64,000 nt of DNA from Erwinia tasmaniensis Et1/99. Lineage in GTDB: Bacteria > Pseudomonadota > Gammaproteobacteria > Enterobacterales > Enterobacteriaceae. The stretch covers positions 1,798,001 through 1,862,000 of the forward strand of contig NC_010694.1 in NCBI RefSeq assembly GCF_000026185.1, read 5' to 3'. A model generated the notes under the pieces. It was not told the DNA's origin, did no database searches, and worked only from the letters and a program-made list of their open reading frames with translations. A program made the position numbers and the translations under genes. Each line of letters begins with the position of its first letter. The first letter of the stretch is position 1. Of this stretch, positions 1-9,461 are shown in pieces.

Positions 1-896
1 AGGTGACCTTTTTGCCGATTGCATCGGAAACCAGCGACGTTAACCGCTACCGTAGCGGAGAGATTGATATCACCGGGGGCGCACTGCCGCCCGATCGCTT
101 TAAGCAGCTTAAACAGCAGCTGGGCGCGCAGGTCCACGTCAGTCCCTACCTCTGCACCTTTTATTACGAGTTGAATAACCGTCGCCCACCGTTTGACGAT
201 GCACGGGTGCGCACGGCGGTGAAACTGACGCTCGATCGCACCATTATTGCGGAGAAAATCATGGGGCAGGGACAGATCCCGGCCTACAGCCTGACGCCAC
301 CCTATACCGGCGGCGCTGCGTTAACGCCTCCAGCCTGGTTTACCCTTAGCCAGGCGCAACGTAACCAGCAGGCCAAAGCGCTGCTAGCGGCGGCGGGTTA
401 CGGTGCGGCAAATCCGCTGCGCTTTTCGCTGCTGTATAACACTTCTGACGTCAATAAACAGCAGGCGATAGCCGCTGCATCAATGTGGAGCAAAAACCTC
501 GGGGCGCAGGTGACGTTACAGAATCAGGAGTGGAAAACCCTGCTCGATACGCGTCACCAGGGCAACTACGACGTGGCGCGCGCGACCTGGTGCTCCGACT
601 ATAACGAGCCGTCTACCTTCCTCAACATGATGATCGGTAATGCCTCAACCAACACCGCATTTTACCGCAGCGCGGCCTTTGACGACCTGATGAAACGGTC
701 GCTCACCGTTGCCGACGACGCGCAGCGGGCGCAGCTTTATCAGCAGGCCGAAGAGCAGCTGGATAAGGATTCAGCCCTGGTCCCGGTCTACTATCGTGTC
801 AGCGCCCGCCTGATAAAACCCTGGGTGGGCGGCTACAGTGGAAAGGACCCGCAGGATCTGATGGACGTAAAGTATTTCTATATAACCGAACACTAA
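1..896 (+). CDS. Oligopeptide-binding protein, OppA paralogue (5' part outside the window)
   Basis: This is the C-terminal part of a periplasmic peptide-binding protein (solute-binding family 5). About 298 codons are visible and the reading frame is open to the left edge, so the signal peptide and first lobe lie outside. It aligns along its whole visible length with the complete OppA that follows, sharing blocks such as PYLCT, DARVRTA, LLYNTSD, NQEWKT and DTRHQGN. It is clearly a tandem paralogue rather than a repeat of the same gene. It ends in the same KPWVGGY region followed by a short tail, so the C-terminus is intact. It sits 171 bases before oppA and probably feeds the same OppBCDF membrane complex with a different peptide preference; that last point is inference. 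Confidence 0.9.
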   Translation, partial: VTFLPIASETSDVNRYRSGEIDITGGALPPDRFKQLKQQLGAQVHVSPYLCTFYYELNNRRPPFDDARVRTAVKLTLDRTIIAEKIMGQGQIPAYSLTPPYTGGAALTPPAWFTLSQAQRNQQAKALLAAAGYGAANPLRFSLLYNTSDVNKQQAIAAASMWSKNLGAQVTLQNQEWKTLLDTRHQGNYDVARATWCSDYNEPSTFLNMMIGNASTNTAFYRSAAFDDLMKRSLTVADDAQRAQLYQQAEEQLDKDSALVPVYYRVSARLIKPWVGGYSGKDPQDLMDVKYFYITEH

Positions 897-898
897 GC

Positions 899-918
899 CT
901 CTGGCGGATGCCAGAGGC
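899..918 (+). terminator. Stem-loop after the first oppA paralogue
   Basis: Perfect 8-base arms (CCTCTGGC and GCCAGAGG) with a GGAT loop lie 3 bases after the stop codon. No T-run follows, so it may act as an mRNA-stabilising or attenuating structure rather than a full intrinsic terminator. Confidence 0.5.
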
Positions 919-1067
919 AGTATGGTGATAGCAAGTAAAAGCGCATGATAGCGCTTATAAAAAACAAACCGGGCAGACACGTTCCGTTGCCCGGCTAAGT
1001 TTTCCCGACAGGGGACAGCCACGGTGCTAGCACACGTTGGTAAAAATAAAACAGGAGTCGCTCAATA

Positions 1068-2699
1068 ATGAAACATATCATCAAGACAACGCTGATAGCC
1101 GCTGGCGTTTTGGCCGCGCTGAACGGCACCCTTGCATGGGCCGCTGAGGTTCCGGCGGGCGTGCAGCTGGCGGATAAGCAGGAGTTGGTCAGGGGCAACG
1201 GCGCGGAGCCCCAGTCGCTCGATCCGCACAAGATCGAAGGCGTAACGGAATCCAATATCAATCGCGATATTCTGGAAGGCCTGGCAATCACCGATGCCAG
1301 CGGCAAAGTGATCCCCGGCGTGGCGGAAAGCTGGGAAAGCAAAGAGGGTGGCAAGGTATGGATTTTCCATCTGCGTGACGCGGCGAAATGGTCAAACGGC
1401 GAGCCGGTCACCGCGCAGGACTTCGTTTACAGCTGGCAGCGGCTTGTCGAACCCAAAACCGCGTCGCCTTATGCCAGCTATCTGCAATATGGCCACCTGC
1501 TGAACGTCGATGACATTATTGCTGGCAAAAAGTCGCCGGATACTCTCGGCGTCAAGGCCATTGACCCCCATACATTACAGGTTACGCTGAGTGATGCCGT
1601 ACCGTATTTTTATAAGCTGCTGATCCACCCTGCGATGTCACCGGTTTATCAGCCGGCGGTTGAGAAATTCGGTGAAAAGTGGACCCAACCGGCCAATTTT
1701 GTTGGTAACGGCGCGTATAAGCCCGCAGAGTGGGTGGTAAACGAACGTATCGTGCTGGAGCGCAACCCGCAGTATTGGGATAATGCGCATACCGTGCTGA
1801 ACAAGGTCACTTTCCTGCCTATCTCATCGGAAGTGACCGATACTAACCGCTATCGCAGCGGCAGCAGCGATATGACCTTCAACTATTTGCCGATCGAACT
1901 GTATCAAAAGCTGAAAAAAGAGATCCCGGCTGAAATTCACGCTGAACCCTATCTCTGCACCTACTATTACGAGATCAACAACCAGAAGCCGCCGTTTAAC
2001 GACGCGCGCGTGCGTACCGCGCTAAAACTGGGGCTGGATCGCGATATCCTGGTGAATAAGGTCAAGGCGCAGGGTGAAGACCCGGCCTACAGCTTCACTC
2101 CTCCTTATACCGACGGCATTAAGCTGGCCCCGCCGGAGTGGTTCAGCTGGTCCCAGGACAAGCGTAATGAAGAGGCGAAAAAACTGCTGGCCGCAGCCGG
2201 CTATACTGCCGACAAGCCGCTAACTTTCGACCTGCTGTACAACACCTCCGATCTGCATAAAAAGCTGGCGATTGCCGCTGCCTCCATCTGGAAAAAGAAC
2301 CTTGGGGTGAACGTTAAGCTGCAAAACCAGGAGTGGAAGACCTACATCGATACCCGCCATCAGGGCAACTTTGACGTAGCGCGGGCGGCCTGGTGTGCAG
2401 ACTATAATGAACCCAGCAGTTTCGTGAATATGCTGTTGTCGGACAGCAGCAATAACACCTCTCATTATAAGAGCGCGGCATTTGACCAGGCCGTTAAGGC
2501 GACGCTACAGGCTAGCGATGAAGGCAAACGTGCCGCCGACTATGCCGCAGCTGAAAAAGTCCTCGACGGTGATTCAGGCATCGTTCCGGTTTATTATTAT
2601 AAAAACCTGCGCCTGGTAAAACCCTGGGTTGGCGGTTATAACGGAAAAGATCCGTTGGATAATATCCACGACAAAGATCTGTATATTATTAAACATTAA
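1068..2699 (+). CDS. oppA: Periplasmic oligopeptide-binding protein OppA
   Basis: Periplasmic receptor of the Opp oligopeptide importer; it binds peptides of about two to five residues and hands them to OppBC. The 543-residue product has the usual length. It starts with a signal peptide (basic MKH, hydrophobic core, cleavage after about residue 25, ahead of AEVPAG), followed by the mature two-lobed solute-binding fold with FLPISSEVTDTNRYRSG and the DTRHQGNFDVARAAWC region. The start is supported by a GGAG-type ribosome site in the preceding sequence (acaggagtcgctcaataATG). It is the first gene of oppABCDF, and hairpins at 2707-2761 separate it from oppB. By analogy with E. coli and Salmonella this would let oppA be made in excess over the membrane components. 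Confidence 0.97.
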   Translation: MKHIIKTTLIAAGVLAALNGTLAWAAEVPAGVQLADKQELVRGNGAEPQSLDPHKIEGVTESNINRDILEGLAITDASGKVIPGVAESWESKEGGKVWIFHLRDAAKWSNGEPVTAQDFVYSWQRLVEPKTASPYASYLQYGHLLNVDDIIAGKKSPDTLGVKAIDPHTLQVTLSDAVPYFYKLLIHPAMSPVYQPAVEKFGEKWTQPANFVGNGAYKPAEWVVNERIVLERNPQYWDNAHTVLNKVTFLPISSEVTDTNRYRSGSSDMTFNYLPIELYQKLKKEIPAEIHAEPYLCTYYYEINNQKPPFNDARVRTALKLGLDRDILVNKVKAQGEDPAYSFTPPYTDGIKLAPPEWFSWSQDKRNEEAKKLLAAAGYTADKPLTFDLLYNTSDLHKKLAIAAASIWKKNLGVNVKLQNQEWKTYIDTRHQGNFDVARAAWCADYNEPSSFVNMLLSDSSNNTSHYKSAAFDQAVKATLQASDEGKRAADYAAAEKVLDGDSGIVPVYYYKNLRLVKPWVGGYNGKDPLDNIHDKDLYIIKH

Positions 2700-2706
2700 G
2701 CAGGTT

Positions 2707-2761
2707 GGGCAGCGTGCTGCCCGTTTAACGCAATGTCACCGCAGCGGTTATGCCGCTGCGG
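2707..2761 (+). repeat. Two consecutive hairpins between oppA and oppB
   Basis: Two inverted repeats follow the oppA stop: GGGCAGC/GCTGCCC at 2707-2722, and CCGCAGCGG/CCGCTGCGG at 2739-2761 with a TTATG loop. Neither has a T-run. Such intercistronic hairpins usually stabilise the upstream message or reduce read-through, which would give differential oppA expression. Confidence 0.6.
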
Positions 2762-2784
2762 CTTAACGCCAGCAGGTACGGGCA

Positions 2785-3705
2785 ATGTTAAAATTTATTC
2801 TGCGTCGTTTTCTTGAAGCGATCCCAACGCTCTTTATTCTGATCACCATCTCTTTCTTTATGATGCGGCTGGCACCCGGCAGTCCGTTTACCAGCGAGCG
2901 CGCGCTAACGCCGGAGGTGATGGCTAATATTGAAGCCAAATACCACTTCAATGACCCAATGTGGAAACAGTATTTCAGCTACCTCCAGCAGCTGGCGCAC
3001 GGGGATTTTGGCCCCTCTTTCAAATATAAAGATTACTCGGTTAACGATCTGGTCGCGGGTTCTTTCCCGGTCTCCGCCAAGCTGGGCGCGGCGGCATTTC
3101 TCTTTGCGCTGGTGTTTGGCGTCAGCGCCGGGGTCATCGCTGCGCTGAAGCAAAATAGCAAATGGGATTATGTGGTGATGGGGGTGGCGATGACCGGCAT
3201 TGTTATCCCGAGCTTTGTGGTGGCTCCGCTGCTGGTGCTGCTGTTCTCTATTATTCTCAAGTGGTTGCCGGGCGGCGGCTGGAACGGCGGGGCGTTGAAA
3301 TACATGATCCTGCCGATGGTAGCGCTGTCGCTGGCTTATATTGCCAGTATCGCGCGCATCACCCGTGGCTCAATGATTGAAGTCCTGCACTCCAACTTTA
3401 TCCGCACCGCCCGCGCCAAAGGCCTGCCGATGCATCGCATCGTGCTGCGGCACGCGCTGAAACCCGCGCTGCTGCCGGTCCTCTCCTACCTCGGCCCGGC
3501 TTTTGTCGGCATTATTACCGGCTCTATGGTGATTGAAACCATTTATGGTCTGCCCGGCATCGGACAGCTGTTTGTTAACGGAGCGCTTAACCGCGACTAT
3601 TCGCTGGTGTTAAGCCTGACCATTCTGGTCGGTGCATTAACCATTTTGTTTAACGCGATTGTTGACGTGCTGTATGCCGTTATCGATCCGAAAATTCGTT
3701 ACTGA
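2785..3705 (+). CDS. oppB: Oligopeptide ABC transporter permease OppB
   Basis: Inner-membrane permease that forms the peptide channel with OppC. The product has 306 residues, as in E. coli, and is nearly colinear with the E. coli protein from MLKFILRR to VIDPKIRY. It has an N-terminal membrane segment at about residues 9-30, a periplasmic loop, and five further membrane segments. The cytoplasmic EAA-type loop (ARAKGLPMHRIVLRHALKP) that docks onto the ATPases lies near residue 210. It lies between oppA and oppC in the same operon. Confidence 0.97.
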   Translation: MLKFILRRFLEAIPTLFILITISFFMMRLAPGSPFTSERALTPEVMANIEAKYHFNDPMWKQYFSYLQQLAHGDFGPSFKYKDYSVNDLVAGSFPVSAKLGAAAFLFALVFGVSAGVIAALKQNSKWDYVVMGVAMTGIVIPSFVVAPLLVLLFSIILKWLPGGGWNGGALKYMILPMVALSLAYIASIARITRGSMIEVLHSNFIRTARAKGLPMHRIVLRHALKPALLPVLSYLGPAFVGIITGSMVIETIYGLPGIGQLFVNGALNRDYSLVLSLTILVGALTILFNAIVDVLYAVIDPKIRY

Positions 3706-3718
3706 TTCTGGAGCTGGC

Positions 3719-4627
3719 ATGATGTTAAGTAATAAAAACAGCGAAGCCCTGGATAACTTCAGTGAAAAGCTTGAAATAGAAGGGCGCAGCCTGTGGCAGG
3801 ATGCACGCCGCCGCTTTATCCATAACCGCGCGGCGCTGGCCAGCCTGTTTGTACTGCTGCTGGTGACGCTGTTCGTGGTGCTGGCGCCGATGCTGTCGCC
3901 GTTTGCCTACGATGATACCGACTGGGCGATGATGTCGGCCGCACCTGACCTGGCCTCCGGCCATTATATGGGTACGGATTCCTCCGGGCGCGATCTGCTG
4001 GTGCGCGTGGCGTTTGGCGGGCGTATTTCGCTGATGGTAGGCGTTGCCGCCGCGCTGGTGGCGGTGGTGCTGGGTACGCTGTACGGCACCCTGGCGGGAT
4101 ATCTCGGGGGCAAAACCGACTCGATAATGATGCGCCTGCTGGAGATCCTCAATTCATTCCCGTTTATGTTCTTCGTTATCCTGCTGGTGACGCTCTTTGG
4201 ACAAAACATCCTGCTGATATTTGTTGCTATCGGCATGGTCTCCTGGCTGGATATGGCGCGTATCGTGCGCGGTCAGACACTGAGCCTGAAGCGTAAAGAG
4301 TTTATTGAGGCCGCTGAGGTCGGGGGCGTTTCAACCTTTAATATCGTTCTGCGCCATATCGTACCAAACGTACTTGGGGTGGTGGTGGTGTACGCCTCGC
4401 TGCTGGTGCCGAGTATGATCCTGTTTGAGTCGTTCCTTAGCTTCCTTGGCCTGGGTACCCAGGAGCCGTTGAGCAGCTGGGGCGCGCTACTGAGTGATGG
4501 GGCTAATTCAATGGAGGTCTCGCCTTGGCTGTTGCTTTATCCGGCTGCGTTCCTCGTGATTACCCTGTTCTGTTTTAACTTTATTGGCGATGGTTTACGT
4601 GATGCCCTCGACCCGAAAGATCGTTAA
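3719..4627 (+). CDS. oppC: Oligopeptide ABC transporter permease OppC
   Basis: Second permease of the Opp complex. The 302-residue product opens with MMLSNKNSEALDNFSEKLE, the same cytoplasmic extension as E. coli OppC, which fixes the start at 3719 rather than further upstream. Six membrane segments are evident, and the ATPase-docking loop (EFIEAAEVGGVSTFNIVLRH) sits around residue 200. The C-terminus GDGLRDALDPKDR is typical of OppC/DppC permeases. It starts 13 bases after oppB and ends 11 bases before oppD. Confidence 0.96.
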   Translation: MMLSNKNSEALDNFSEKLEIEGRSLWQDARRRFIHNRAALASLFVLLLVTLFVVLAPMLSPFAYDDTDWAMMSAAPDLASGHYMGTDSSGRDLLVRVAFGGRISLMVGVAAALVAVVLGTLYGTLAGYLGGKTDSIMMRLLEILNSFPFMFFVILLVTLFGQNILLIFVAIGMVSWLDMARIVRGQTLSLKRKEFIEAAEVGGVSTFNIVLRHIVPNVLGVVVVYASLLVPSMILFESFLSFLGLGTQEPLSSWGALLSDGANSMEVSPWLLLYPAAFLVITLFCFNFIGDGLRDALDPKDR

Positions 4628-4638
4628 GGAGTTTCCCT

Positions 4639-5655
4639 ATGAGCGAATGTGAACTACAGCCGGCGACGGCGAAAAACCAGGGAAGCGAACCTCTGTTGGA
4701 TGTGAAAGATCTGCGCGTCACCTTCAGCACCCCGGATGGTGATGTGACGGCGGTCAACGACCTGAATTTCAGCCTGCGCGCCGGAGAAACGCTCGGTATC
4801 GTCGGTGAGTCCGGTTCCGGCAAGTCACAGACCGCCTTTGCCCTGATGGGGCTGCTGGCCAGCAACGGGCGCATTGGCGGATCGGCGCGTTTCAACGGGG
4901 CAGAGATCCTTAACCTGCCGGAAAAACAGCTTAATAAACTGCGTGCCGAGCAGATAGCCATGATCTTCCAGGACCCGATGACCTCGCTTAATCCTTACAT
5001 GCGCGTGGGGGAGCAGCTGATGGAGGTACTGCAACTGCATAAAGGGCTGAACGGTTCTCAGGCGTTTGAAGAGTCGGTACGCATGCTCGATGCGGTTAAG
5101 ATGCCCGAAGCGCGTAAGCGGATGAAAATGTTCCCGCACGAATTTTCCGGCGGCATGCGTCAGCGCGTGATGATCGCGATGGCGCTGCTGTGCCGGCCTA
5201 AATTACTGATTGCCGATGAGCCAACCACCGCGCTCGACGTGACCGTTCAGGCACAAATCATGACCTTGCTGAATGAACTGAAGCGCGAGTTTAATACCGC
5301 AATCATCATGATCACCCACGATCTCGGCGTCGTGGCGGGCATCTGCGACCGCGTGCTGGTGATGTATGCCGGGCGCACGATGGAATACGGCGATGCGCGC
5401 CATATCTTCTATCAGCCTACGCACCCATACTCAATTGGCCTGCTTAACGCGGTGCCGCGTCTTGATGCACAGGACGGGGAGTCGCTGATTACCATCCCTG
5501 GCAATCCGCCGAACCTGCTGCGTCTGCCGAAAGGCTGTCCGTTCCAGCCACGCTGCCCACATGCGATGGCGATCTGCGCAACGGCTCCGCCGCTTGAGGT
5601 CTTTGAGCCGGGCCGCATGCGCGCCTGCTTCAAACCTGTGGAGGCGTTGGTATGA
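4639..5655 (+). CDS. oppD: Oligopeptide ABC transporter ATP-binding protein OppD
   Basis: One of the two ATPases that power peptide import. It has 338 residues, with Walker A GESGSGKS at about 56-63, signature FSGGMRQR, Walker [13 protein letters not shown] and switch His in MITHDLGVV. The C-terminal oligopeptide-transporter extension carries cysteines in KGCPFQPRCPHAMAIC, a conserved iron-sulfur-type motif in OppD/DppD proteins. Its stop overlaps the oppF start in an ATGA arrangement, which suggests coupled translation of the ATPase pair. Confidence 0.96.
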   Translation: MSECELQPATAKNQGSEPLLDVKDLRVTFSTPDGDVTAVNDLNFSLRAGETLGIVGESGSGKSQTAFALMGLLASNGRIGGSARFNGAEILNLPEKQLNKLRAEQIAMIFQDPMTSLNPYMRVGEQLMEVLQLHKGLNGSQAFEESVRMLDAVKMPEARKRMKMFPHEFSGGMRQRVMIAMALLCRPKLLIADEPTTALDVTVQAQIMTLLNELKREFNTAIIMITHDLGVVAGICDRVLVMYAGRTMEYGDARHIFYQPTHPYSIGLLNAVPRLDAQDGESLITIPGNPPNLLRLPKGCPFQPRCPHAMAICATAPPLEVFEPGRMRACFKPVEALV

Positions 5656-6653
5656 ATAGCGTGGCAGAAAAAAAGGTCCTGCTGGAAATTGCCGATCTGA
5701 AGGTGCATTTCGATATTAAAGACGGCCGGCAGTGGTTCTGGCAGGCACCAAAAACCCTGAAGGCGGTGGACGGCATCAGCCTGCGGTTATATGAAGGCGA
5801 AACGCTGGGCATCGTTGGCGAGTCAGGCTGTGGCAAATCCACGCTGGCGCGCGCGATTATCGGACTGGTAAAAGCCACCGACGGGCGCGTGGCGTGGCTG
5901 GGGCGTGATTTGATTGGTCAGAGCGCCGAACAGTGGCGCGCCGCACGCAGTGACATTCAGATGATATTCCAGGATCCGCTGGCTTCACTCAATCCGCGTA
6001 TGACCATTGGGGATATTATCGCAGAGCCCTTACGTACCTATCACCCGAAGATGGATCGTGAGGAGGTAAAAGAGCGCGTGAAAGCGATGATGATGAAGGT
6101 GGGATTACTGCCAAATCTGATTAACCGCTATCCGCACGAGTTCTCTGGCGGTCAGTGCCAGCGCATCGGTATCGCACGCGCTCTGATTCTGGAACCTAAA
6201 CTGATTATCTGCGATGAGCCGGTTTCGGCACTGGACGTGTCGATTCAGGCGCAGGTGGTTAATCTGTTGCAGAGCTTACAGCGTGAGATGGGGCTGTCAC
6301 TGATCTTTATCGCGCACGACCTGGCGGTGGTCAAGCATATTTCTGACCGCGTGCTGGTAATGTATCTCGGTCATCCGGTGGAGCTTGGCACCTATGACGA
6401 AGTGTACCAGAACCCGCAGCACCCCTATACCCGTGCGCTGATGTCGGCGGTGCCAATCCCCGACCCCGACCTGGAGAAAAATAAGACTATCGAGTTATTG
6501 GAAGGGGAGTTGCCATCACCGATCGATCCCCCGTCCGGCTGCGTTTTTCGCACCCGCTGTCCGATTGCCGGACCGGAATGTGCTAAAACGCGCCCGCTGC
6601 TCGAAGGTAGCTTCCGCCATGCGGTTTCCTGCCTGAGGGTCGATCCGCTCTGA
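5652..6653 (+). CDS. oppF: Oligopeptide ABC transporter ATP-binding protein OppF
   Basis: Partner ATPase of OppD. It has 333 residues, with Walker A GESGCGKST, signature FSGGQCQR, Walker B LIICDEPVSALD and the C-terminal cysteine motif GCVFRTRCPIAGPEC. The start overlaps the end of oppD by four bases. It is the last gene of the opp operon; an inverted repeat at 6672-6705 follows. Confidence 0.96.
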   Translation: MNSVAEKKVLLEIADLKVHFDIKDGRQWFWQAPKTLKAVDGISLRLYEGETLGIVGESGCGKSTLARAIIGLVKATDGRVAWLGRDLIGQSAEQWRAARSDIQMIFQDPLASLNPRMTIGDIIAEPLRTYHPKMDREEVKERVKAMMMKVGLLPNLINRYPHEFSGGQCQRIGIARALILEPKLIICDEPVSALDVSIQAQVVNLLQSLQREMGLSLIFIAHDLAVVKHISDRVLVMYLGHPVELGTYDEVYQNPQHPYTRALMSAVPIPDPDLEKNKTIELLEGELPSPIDPPSGCVFRTRCPIAGPECAKTRPLLEGSFRHAVSCLRVDPL

Positions 6654-6671
6654 TACGTCGCTCACCGAGCC

Positions 6672-6705
6672 TGATTTGGCCTTGCAGAAAAGCCTGGCCA
6701 AATCA
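6672..6705 (+). terminator. Inverted repeat after oppF
   Basis: Perfect 10-base arms (TGATTTGGCC / GGCCAAATCA) are separated by 14 bases, 19 bases after oppF. No T-run follows in either direction. It is a possible end of the opp transcript, between the convergent oppF and yciU genes. Confidence 0.5.
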
Positions 6706-6762
6706 TTCCGGCAGTGTCACTCATTGCCCGGCATGTCGGTCCGACTTAACTCGCCGAATAAC

Positions 6763-7086
6763 CTACTCTTTCCATAGAATATGGCACAGCTTGTGGTCTT
6801 TCTCACGGCAGATCAGCACGCGGGCAAACACGTCGGTTATCGGCTCTCCGTCTGCTTCGCCAAGACCGATAAGCACCTCTGCGAAAAAGTCTGGATTAAG
6901 ATCGAAGTCGACGTGTTCTGCCCAGTCTTCGGCAGGATCGTGCAGTTCAGCACCGCCGCGCTCCTCAAACTGAAGATTGAACAGGATGACATCGGCGGGG
7001 TCGAGATTATCCACGGCCAACTCAAGGAAAATATCGTAAGCCTGTTCCAGCGTTTCGTCTTCGCTCAGTCGGTTGTTCAAATCCAT
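6763..7086 (-). CDS. yciU: DNA-mimic family protein YciU (DUF440/HI1450)
   Basis: Small, very acidic cytoplasmic protein of 107 residues in the DUF440/HI1450 family, proposed to mimic double-stranded DNA and occupy DNA-binding partners. It matches E. coli YciU almost end to end ([49 protein letters not shown]). The start [10 protein letters not shown] was chosen from this alignment; an upstream in-frame ATG would add 13 unrelated residues. It lies downstream of clsA on the same strand. The specific partner is unknown. Confidence 0.92.
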   Translation of the reverse strand: MDLNNRLSEDETLEQAYDIFLELAVDNLDPADVILFNLQFEERGGAELHDPAEDWAEHVDFDLNPDFFAEVLIGLGEADGEPITDVFARVLICREKDHKLCHILWKE

Positions 7087-7136
7087 AATCGTTCCTGTAT
7101 GGCCCGTGGGGCCGCTGCTGTGCATTTCGGCTCGTT

Positions 7137-8597
7137 TTACAGTAATGGGCTGAAGAAGTAAAACAGTCGTTCAACAATACGTTGCCAGTAGGCGCGGTGC
7201 GCCCAACGTTTAGCATCGACCAGACGCGAGCGGGCAATATAATCCTCCTGAACCCGTGCCAGATCGCTGCCGAATCCGTCATCATCTATCACCAGCGTGA
7301 TCTCAAAGTTGAGCCACAGGCTGCGCATATCAAGATTGACGGTGCCGACCAGGCTTAGCTGACCGTCAACTAAAATACTTTTGCTGTGCAGCAGGCCGCC
7401 CTCAAACTGATAAATTTTCACGCCGGCAGCCAGCAGCTCGCCAAAGAAGGCTCTGCTCGCCCAGCGCACCAGCATCGAATCGATATGGCGCGGGACGATA
7501 ATGCTCACCTCAACGCCGCGATAAGCCGCCGTGCAGATGGCATGCAGCAGATCGTCGCTGGGCACTAAGTAGGGCGTGGTCATAATCAGCTGCTCACGCG
7601 CCGAATAGACCGCCGTTAGCAACGCCTGGTGGATCATGTCCTCCGGGAAGCCGGGGCCGGAGGCGATCACCTGGATCGTATGGCCACTCTCCTGCTCAAA
7701 CGGCATCACGTTGTCATCGGGCGGAGGAGGCAAAATGCGCCTGCCGGTTTCAATTTCCCAGTCGCAGGAATAAATAATCCCCATGGTGGTTGCCACCGGG
7801 CCTTCCATACGGGCCATCAGGTCGACCCACTGACCTACACCGGCATTCTGTTTGAAAAAACGTGGATCTACCAGATTCATGCTGCCGGTATAGGCGATGT
7901 AATTATCAATCAGCACCACTTTGCGGTGCTGGCGTAAATCCATGCGGCGCAGGAAGACGCGTAGCAGGCTGACGCGCAGCGCTTCAACCACGTCAACCCC
8001 GGCATTGCGCATCATCGCCGGCCAGGGGCTGCGGAAAAAGGTGACGCTGCCGGCAGAGTCGAGCAGCAGACGACAGTGCACGCCGCGCCGTGCGGCCGCC
8101 ATCAGCGCCTCTGCGACATCATCAGCGTGACCGCCGGGTTGCCAGATATAAAAAACCATCTCAATGTTATGGCGTGCCAGCTCAATATCTCGCACCAGCG
8201 TGCTTAACGTTTCATCAGTACTGGTTAGCAGCTGCAGCTGGTTACCCTTGACGCCAGCAATGCCCTGGCGCTTTTCACACAGCTGGAATAGCGCCTGGGC
8301 AACGTCGCTGTTCTCTTTGGCAAAGATATGATGACTGGATTTCAAATCGTTCAGCCAGCGGGCGGTAGAAGGCCACATGGTGCGGGCCCGCTCGGCCCGT
8401 CGCTTGCCCAGATGCAGCTCACCAAGCGAGAGGTAAGCGATGATCCCCACCAGCGGCAGAATATAGATAATCAGCAGCCATGCCATTGCAGAGGGCACCG
8501 CACGCCGCTTCATCAGGATGCGCAGGGTGACGCCGGCAATCAATAACCAGTAACCGAATACCAACAGCCAGCTCATCACGGTGTAAAAAGTGGTCAT
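7137..8597 (-). CDS. clsA: Cardiolipin synthase A
   Basis: Makes cardiolipin from two phosphatidylglycerol molecules at the inner membrane. The product has 486 residues, the same length as E. coli ClsA. There are two N-terminal membrane segments (about 5-25 and 38-58) and two phospholipase-D HKD motifs, [10 protein letters not shown] near residue 219 and HSKSILVDG near 399, each followed by GS/GT. The start [10 protein letters not shown] matches E. coli; an upstream in-frame start would add seven residues. The E. coli neighbour kch is absent here; yciY is divergent. Confidence 0.96.
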   Translation of the reverse strand: MTTFYTVMSWLLVFGYWLLIAGVTLRILMKRRAVPSAMAWLLIIYILPLVGIIAYLSLGELHLGKRRAERARTMWPSTARWLNDLKSSHHIFAKENSDVAQALFQLCEKRQGIAGVKGNQLQLLTSTDETLSTLVRDIELARHNIEMVFYIWQPGGHADDVAEALMAAARRGVHCRLLLDSAGSVTFFRSPWPAMMRNAGVDVVEALRVSLLRVFLRRMDLRQHRKVVLIDNYIAYTGSMNLVDPRFFKQNAGVGQWVDLMARMEGPVATTMGIIYSCDWEIETGRRILPPPPDDNVMPFEQESGHTIQVIASGPGFPEDMIHQALLTAVYSAREQLIMTTPYLVPSDDLLHAICTAAYRGVEVSIIVPRHIDSMLVRWASRAFFGELLAAGVKIYQFEGGLLHSKSILVDGQLSLVGTVNLDMRSLWLNFEITLVIDDDGFGSDLARVQEDYIARSRLVDAKRWAHRAYWQRIVERLFYFFSPLL

Positions 8598-8769
8598 TAA
8601 GTGAATAGTCCCGTTCACACATAAGTGTTGTGAGTTTACGTGCAGATCACCGCGCTGAAAACCTTAAAGCACTCAACGGCTGAAAGAGATCGGACCTGAT
8701 GAAGAGCAGGGGAGATCTATCATGCGCCGTGAGTTTCCTTATCAATAAAATATTCAGACAGAGGGTGCC

Positions 8770-8943
8770 ATGAGGCGAGGCACAGCAGAAGTGGCGCGTT
8801 GGCGAATGATACGTCAGGCCCAGCGCCGCCGGGCGCGCTGGTTAGAGGGACAGTCACGTCGCTATGGACGCATGCACGGGTTCCGACATCAGCCCGGTCA
8901 GCAGCAGCGCCGCTCAATTCTGTTTATCACCCAGGTGCCTTAA
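8770..8943 (+). CDS. yciY: Small basic protein YciY
   Basis: A 57-residue arginine-rich protein. The N-terminal half, with AEVARWRMIRQ and RRRARWLEGQSRR, follows the E. coli YciY pattern (EVGRWRM, RWLEGQSRR), and the gene sits in the same place, divergent from clsA. The C-terminal part differs. The function is unknown. The high arginine content suggests nucleic-acid or membrane-surface binding, but nothing specific can be read from the sequence. Confidence 0.8.
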   Translation: MRRGTAEVARWRMIRQAQRRRARWLEGQSRRYGRMHGFRHQPGQQQRRSILFITQVP

Positions 8944-8962
8944 CCGCCTGAACAACGGAGGG

Positions 8963-9259
8963 TCAGAAGGTGCGCTTAAAGGGTTTTACCGTGACCTGTT
9001 TGTAGACCCCCGCGGCAACGTATGGATCGTCCTTTGCCCACACCTGTGCGGCTTCCAGCGAAGTGAATTCGGCAATGATGGTTGAACCACTAAACCCCGC
9101 GATACCCGGTTCGTTGCTGTCTACCGCTGGCATCGGCCCGGCGATGATAAGACGCCCTTCGTCACGCAGTACCTGCAGGCGGGCAACGTGCGCGGGGCGC
9201 ACGACAGCGCGTTTTTCCAGAGAGTCTGTATTATCTTCAGCGTAAATTACGTACAGCAC
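8963..9259 (-). CDS. yciI: YciI family protein
   Basis: A 98-residue protein of the YciI superfamily, with a ferredoxin-like alpha/beta fold. It begins [17 protein letters not shown] and carries the conserved [19 protein letters not shown] segment with the family His and the later Asp ([11 protein letters not shown]). The biochemical role is not established; distant relatives take part in dehalogenation-like chemistry. It sits between yciY and tonB as in E. coli, transcribed away from tonB. Confidence 0.92.
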   Translation of the reverse strand: MLYVIYAEDNTDSLEKRAVVRPAHVARLQVLRDEGRLIIAGPMPAVDSNEPGIAGFSGSTIIAEFTSLEAAQVWAKDDPYVAAGVYKQVTVKPFKRTF

Positions 9260-9402
9260 TTAAGAACTCCTGTCGGGGGGTGAGATTCGGGTTCACGTTA
9301 AGCGATCGTCAACATGAGTGCAAACTAAAGATTATACGGCGGCAATTAAGGGCGGTTTGATAAACTTTAAGGCGTTAACCCGCGATTATCCTGGCGCGTT
9401 TG

Positions 9403-9431
9403 TTGAAATTGATTGCTATTTGCATTTAAAA
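9403..9431 (+). promoter_or_regulatory. Probable tonB promoter with overlapping Fur site
   Basis: TTGAAA (9403-9408) and TTAAAA (9426-9431) are spaced by 17 bases, 30 bases before the tonB start. The spacer ATTGATTGCTATTTGCAT closely resembles the E. coli tonB promoter, where Fur binds. Iron repression is inferred from that resemblance. Confidence 0.6.
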
Positions 9432-9461
9432 TCGTCCCTTCACATTTTGACCAGAAAGATT

